Assembly (NCBI GenBank): GCA_036496805.1 | Contig: DASXKN010000032.1 | Coordinates: forward strand, 27,333-91,332 | Length of the DNA: 64,000 nucleotides | Source of the DNA: SZAS-103 sp036496805 | GTDB taxonomy: Bacteria; Pseudomonadota; Gammaproteobacteria; Xanthomonadales; Xanthomonadaceae | Direction: 5' to 3' | In this document: positions 60,970-64,000 of the stretch, in pieces | Layout of the letters: the number at the start of each line of letters is the position of its first letter | Numbering within the stretch: position 1 is the first letter of the stretch | Position numbers and translations under genes: made by a program | Notes under the pieces: model-generated | Told to the model about the DNA's origin: nothing | The model's database searches: none | The model's input: the letters and a program-made list of their open reading frames with translations, nothing else

Positions 60970-61797
60970 TTAGCTCCGGCGGTCGCGCACGATGAACTTC
61001 TGGGTGCGCTTGTTGTTGCGCGTCTTGTAACCCTTCGCCGGCGTGCCCCACGGGGACACCGGGTGCGGATTGCCCTGGCCTGCACGCGCCTCGCCACCGC
61101 CATGCGGATGGTCGACCGGGTTCATGGCCGCACCGCGCACGGTCGGGCGAACGCCCTTCCAGCGCTTGGCGCCGGCCTTGCCGACCTTGTGCAGGCTGTG
61201 CTCGCCGTTGCCGACTTCGCCGATCGTGGCGCAGCACTCGCCGGGCACGCGGCGCATCTCGCCCGAACGCAGGCGGAGCGTCGCGTAACCCTGCTCGCGC
61301 GCGACGAGTTGCACCGAGGCGCCGGCGCTGCGTGCGATCTGCGCGCCCTTGCCGGGCTTCATCTCGATGCAGTGCACGGTCGAGCCGACCGGGATGTTGC
61401 GCAGCGGCAGCGTGTTGCCGACCTTGATCGGCGCGTCGCGGCCCGAGATCACCTGGTCACCCACCGCCACGCCGCGCGGCGCGATGATGTAGCGGCGCTC
61501 GCCGTCGGCGTAGCACAGCAGCGCGATGTTCGCGGTGCGGTTGGGATCGTATTCGATCGTCTCGATGCGCGCCGGAATGCCTTCCTTGTCGCGCTTGAAG
61601 TCGATGATGCGGTAATGCTGCTTGTGCCCACCGCCGATGTGGCGCGTGGTGATCCGCCCGTGGTGGTTGCGACCACCGGTGCGGGTCTGCTTCTCGAGCA
61701 GCGGCTGGTACGGGGCGCCCTTGTGGAGGCCCTCCGTCACGACCCTCACCATGGCGCGACGGCCGGGCGAGGTGGGCTTGAATGTCATCAGTGCCAT
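60970..61797 (-). CDS. rplB: Ribosomal protein L2
   Basis: 275 aa (273 in Escherichia coli). ALMTFKPTSPGRRAMVRVVT start; GRNHHGRITTRHIGGGHK; C-terminal HPHGGGEARAGQGNPHPVSPWG containing the conserved His of the peptidyl-transferase region. 13 nt after rplW. Confidence 0.98.
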   Translation of the reverse strand: MALMTFKPTSPGRRAMVRVVTEGLHKGAPYQPLLEKQTRTGGRNHHGRITTRHIGGGHKQHYRIIDFKRDKEGIPARIETIEYDPNRTANIALLCYADGERRYIIAPRGVAVGDQVISGRDAPIKVGNTLPLRNIPVGSTVHCIEMKPGKGAQIARSAGASVQLVAREQGYATLRLRSGEMRRVPGECCATIGEVGNGEHSLHKVGKAGAKRWKGVRPTVRGAAMNPVDHPHGGGEARAGQGNPHPVSPWGTPAKGYKTRNNKRTQKFIVRDRRS

Positions 61798-61810
61798 GGG
61801 TATTCCTGCC

Positions 61811-62107
61811 TCAGGCCTTGGCCATCACGTCGATCGTCTGGCCTTCGGCCAGCGTCACGTATGCCTTGCGCCAGTCGCCGCGACGACCCTCGCGCGAACG
61901 GAAGGACTTGACCTTGCCCTTGACGTTCGCGACGTTGACCGCCTCGACCTTGACGTTGAACAGCTTCTCCACCGCCGACTTGACGTCGGACTTGGTGGCA
62001 TCCTTCGCGATCTCGAACACGTACTGGTTCGAGACTTCCTGCAAGCGTGCGGTCTTCTCGGACACGCGCGGGGCGCGGATCACGGAGAGGTACTTGAGAT
62101 CGCTCAT
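61811..62107 (-). CDS. rplW: Ribosomal protein L23
   Basis: 98 aa (100 in Escherichia coli). YLSVIRAPRVSEKTARLQE and FNVKVEAVNVANVKGK are the expected blocks. Overlaps the rplD stop as ATGA. Located at the exit tunnel. Confidence 0.95.
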   Translation of the reverse strand: MSDLKYLSVIRAPRVSEKTARLQEVSNQYVFEIAKDATKSDVKSAVEKLFNVKVEAVNVANVKGKVKSFRSREGRRGDWRKAYVTLAEGQTIDVMAKA

Positions 62108-62712
62108 GCCAGCCACTCCTCGATCTTCTTGACTGCCTCGGAGGTCATCACGACGCTGTGGGCGCCGACCAGCGAGACCGGATCCATGCCCTGCACGTCG
62201 CGCACTTCCACGTAGGGAATGTTGCGCGCCGACAGGTACAGGGCTTCGCTGCCGTCCTCGGTGACGATCAGCGGACGCTCGACCTTGAGGTGAGCGAGCT
62301 TCGCCACGAGGTCCTTCGTCTTCGGCGCCTCGACGTCGAAGGTCTCGACGACCTTGAGGCGGCCCTGGCGATGCAGCTCGGACAGGATCGCGGCCATCGC
62401 GGCGCGGTACATCTTGCGGTTGACCTTCTGGTCGAAGCTGCGCGGCTTGGCCGCGAAGGTGCGACCGCCGCCGACGAAGATCGGGGCCGTCAGGGCGCCG
62501 TGACGCGCGCCGCCGCCCTTCTGCTTCTTCGACTTCTTGGTCGTTCCGTTGACTTCGGCGCGGGTCTTCTGCGCCTTGGTGCCGGAACGGCCGGCGTTGC
62601 GATAGGCCACGACGACCTGGTGGACCAGGTCCTCACTGAAGGCGCGACCGAAGACCTCGTCGGAAACGACGAGATGCTTGTGCTTGTCGCTGCCGATGAC
62701 GGGCAGTTCCAT
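62104..62712 (-). CDS. rplD: Ribosomal protein L4
   Basis: 202 aa (201 in Escherichia coli). Begins MELPVIGSDKHKHLVVSDEVFGR; loop GTTKKSKKQKGGGARHG lining the tunnel; end MTSEAVKKIEEWLA. In Escherichia coli L4 represses the S10 operon through the leader; the leader here would lie upstream of rpsJ. The stop overlaps rplW. Confidence 0.97.
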   Translation of the reverse strand: MELPVIGSDKHKHLVVSDEVFGRAFSEDLVHQVVVAYRNAGRSGTKAQKTRAEVNGTTKKSKKQKGGGARHGALTAPIFVGGGRTFAAKPRSFDQKVNRKMYRAAMAAILSELHRQGRLKVVETFDVEAPKTKDLVAKLAHLKVERPLIVTEDGSEALYLSARNIPYVEVRDVQGMDPVSLVGAHSVVMTSEAVKKIEEWLA

Positions 62713-62723
62713 GATCTGACTCC

Positions 62724-63368
62724 TCAACCCTTGGCCGCGGGGCGGACGATGACGTTGCCGCCCGGCATGCCGGGAACCGAACCCTTGATCGCGATCAGGC
62801 CGCGCTCGAGGTCTACCTTGACCACTTCCAGATTGATCGCGCTCTGGGTTTCGCTGCCCATGTGGCCGGACATCTTCTTGCCCGGGAACACGCGGCCTGG
62901 CGTCTGGCGCTGGCCGATCGAACCGGGGGCGCGATGCGACAGCGAGTTGCCGTGGGTGGCGTCGCCCATCGTGAAGTTCCAGCGCTTGATCGTGCCCTGG
63001 AAGCCCTTGCCCTTGGTGATGCCCTGCACGTCGACGATCTGGCCGACCGTGAAGATGTCGGCCTTGATCTCGCCGCCGACCTGGTAGTCGCCGATCTTGC
63101 CGGCTTCCACGCGGAACTCCCACAGGCCGCGACCCGCCTCGACCTTGGCCTTGGCGTAATGGCCGGCCATCGCCTTGTTCACCAGCGCTGCGCGCTTGGC
63201 GCCGGCGGTGACCTGGATGGCGGTGTAGCCGTCGCTCTCGACCGTCTTCACCTGGGTGATGCGGTTCGGGCTGGCTTCGATCAGGGTCACCGGGATGGAA
63301 CGACCATCGTCGGTGAAGACCCGGCTCATGCCGCACTTGCGGCCTACGATACCGATGTTATGGCTCAT
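62724..63368 (-). CDS. rplC: Ribosomal protein L3
   Basis: 214 aa (209 in Escherichia coli). MSHNIGIVGRKCGMSRVFTDDG start, GKGFQGTIKRWNF and THGNSLSHRAPGSIGQRQTPGRVFPGKKMSGHMG (in parts). The Gln modified by PrmB is in this region. 10 nt after rpsJ. Confidence 0.98.
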   Translation of the reverse strand: MSHNIGIVGRKCGMSRVFTDDGRSIPVTLIEASPNRITQVKTVESDGYTAIQVTAGAKRAALVNKAMAGHYAKAKVEAGRGLWEFRVEAGKIGDYQVGGEIKADIFTVGQIVDVQGITKGKGFQGTIKRWNFTMGDATHGNSLSHRAPGSIGQRQTPGRVFPGKKMSGHMGSETQSAINLEVVKVDLERGLIAIKGSVPGMPGGNVIVRPAAKG

Positions 63369-63378
63369 GTCTGCGTCC

Positions 63379-63690
63379 TCAGTACAGCTTGATCTGCACG
63401 TCGACGCCAGCCGCGAGCTCGAGCTTCATCAGCGCGTCCACGGTCTTGTCGTTCGGGTCGACGATGTCGAGCACGCGCTTGTGCGTGCGGGTTTCGTACT
63501 GGTCGCGCGCGTCCTTGTCGACGTGCGGCGACACCAGCACGGTGTAGCGCTCGATCTTGGTCGGCAGCGGGATCGGGCCGCGGACCTGGGCGCCGGTGCG
63601 CTTGGCGGTCTCGACGATCTCGCTGGCGGAGCGGTCGATCAGGCGATAGTCGTACGCCTTCAACCGGATGCGGATTTTCTGGTCAGCCAT
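63379..63690 (-). CDS. rpsJ: Ribosomal protein S10
   Basis: 103 aa, as in Escherichia coli, starting with the KIRIRLKAYDYRLID block and ending VDVQIKLY. Also NusE, a transcription antitermination factor. Its first position gives the S10 operon its name. The spacer to tuf is 171 nt. Confidence 0.98.
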   Translation of the reverse strand: MADQKIRIRLKAYDYRLIDRSASEIVETAKRTGAQVRGPIPLPTKIERYTVLVSPHVDKDARDQYETRTHKRVLDIVDPNDKTVDALMKLELAAGVDVQIKLY

Positions 63691-63861
63691 TGCCGTTCCC
63701 TTTGGATCTTAAAGAGCGGGTTGTTTGTTCGAGCCGGCTTCTCGTCGGCTCGTTGTCTGGTGCTTTGAAGCTTTGACGCTTGAAGCTTTGAGGCACTGGA
63801 TCCCCGCCTTCGCGGGGATGACGATTCGGCGAGCCGCGCGCTCAGCGCGCGGGCCGTATCG
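63691..63861. repeat. Spacer between tuf and rpsJ with three hairpins
   Basis: CGAGCCG/CGGCTCG (63730-63752), ATCCCCGC-cttc-GCGGGGAT (63800-63819), and CCGCGCGCT with AGCGCGCGG around a single base (63834-63852). A direct repeat gaagcttt lies between them. The second hairpin resembles a widely dispersed repeat of Xanthomonas-like genomes. A leader/terminator role for tuf or rpsJ is possible. Confidence 0.6.
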
Positions 63862-64000
63862 TCACTTGACGATCTTCGCCACCACGCCCGCGCCGACCGT
63901 ACGGCCGCCCTCGCGGATCGCAAAACGAAGTCCCTCTTCCATCGCGATCGGGTTGATCAGCGCCACCACCATCTTCACGTTGTCGCCCGGCATCACCATC
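63862..64000 (-). CDS. tuf: Elongation factor Tu, C-terminal end (partial)
   Basis: The last 45 codons or so, in frame to the window edge: MVMPGDNVKMVVALINPIAM and GLRFAIREGGRTVGAGVVAKIVK, the well-known EF-Tu domain 3 end. The rest lies outside the window. It is the expected neighbour upstream of the S10 operon. Confidence 0.96.
   Translation of the reverse strand, partial: MVMPGDNVKMVVALINPIAMEEGLRFAIREGGRTVGAGVVAKIVK

Overview
The window is high-G+C DNA from a gammaproteobacterium, most probably of the order Lysobacterales (Xanthomonadales). The evidence is gamma-type ribosomal proteins, rpsM directly after secY without rpmJ, an oxyR/ahpC locus, MsrA/MsrB pairs, a DinG/YoaA-type helicase and a GlnRS with the gammaproteobacterial layout. 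Genus was not determined. I see no CRISPR array, rRNA operon or convincing tRNA.

Layout. 1-7.1 kb: an exported MsrB-MsrA pair converging on tsaB, yoaA, a TPR-like protein and mrcB (PBP1b), the last four tightly packed on the minus strand. 7.2-17.6 kb: accessory and envelope genes, namely a GT2-GT4 fusion glycosyltransferase, a divergent pair of small acidic paralogues, a secreted Ig-like protein, an LEA-type lipoprotein, an acyl-CoA dehydrogenase, an exported unknown, an HNH nuclease and a receiver-like protein of unknown function. 17.6-22.3 kb: dxs, a small unknown, prmC, a lipoprotein esterase and a membrane protein resembling the Pycsar effector TM domain. 22.3-28 kb: a peroxide-defence region, ahpD-like, VOC protein, ahpC and divergent oxyR, followed by rubrerythrin, an Fe-S (CCG-domain) protein and DUF3501. 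28-43.4 kb: membrane glycosyltransferases, a cytosolic msrA, an EamA exporter, a 7TMR-DISM diguanylate cyclase with DUF2007, glnS, a deaminase, rlmM (no usual start codon), a metallopeptidase-like protein and a GH9 cellulase. 43.4-49 kb: a low-G+C mobile-looking stretch with a large secreted YD/RHS-repeat protein, a variable C-terminal domain and a 1-nt-linked small exported protein that may be its immunity partner. 49.1 kb to the end: the contiguous S10, spc and alpha ribosomal-protein operons on the minus strand, from tuf (partial, right edge) to rplQ and a strong terminator.

The least expected layer is non-coding. Spacers, including those inside the ribosomal-protein operons, hold many strong hairpins, often with loops such as tcc, ggga or gtcct. 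One is a 25-base unit found near 27.99 kb and 57.17 kb with a single mismatch, with a shorter relative at 51.98 kb. Chains of about five hairpins occur at 27.15-27.30 kb and 56.70-56.83 kb and share a 9-base arm. This looks like a dispersed REP-like family. Other points for a second look are the rlmM start, the RHS tip with its putative immunity gene, and the lone Pycsar-TM-like protein.
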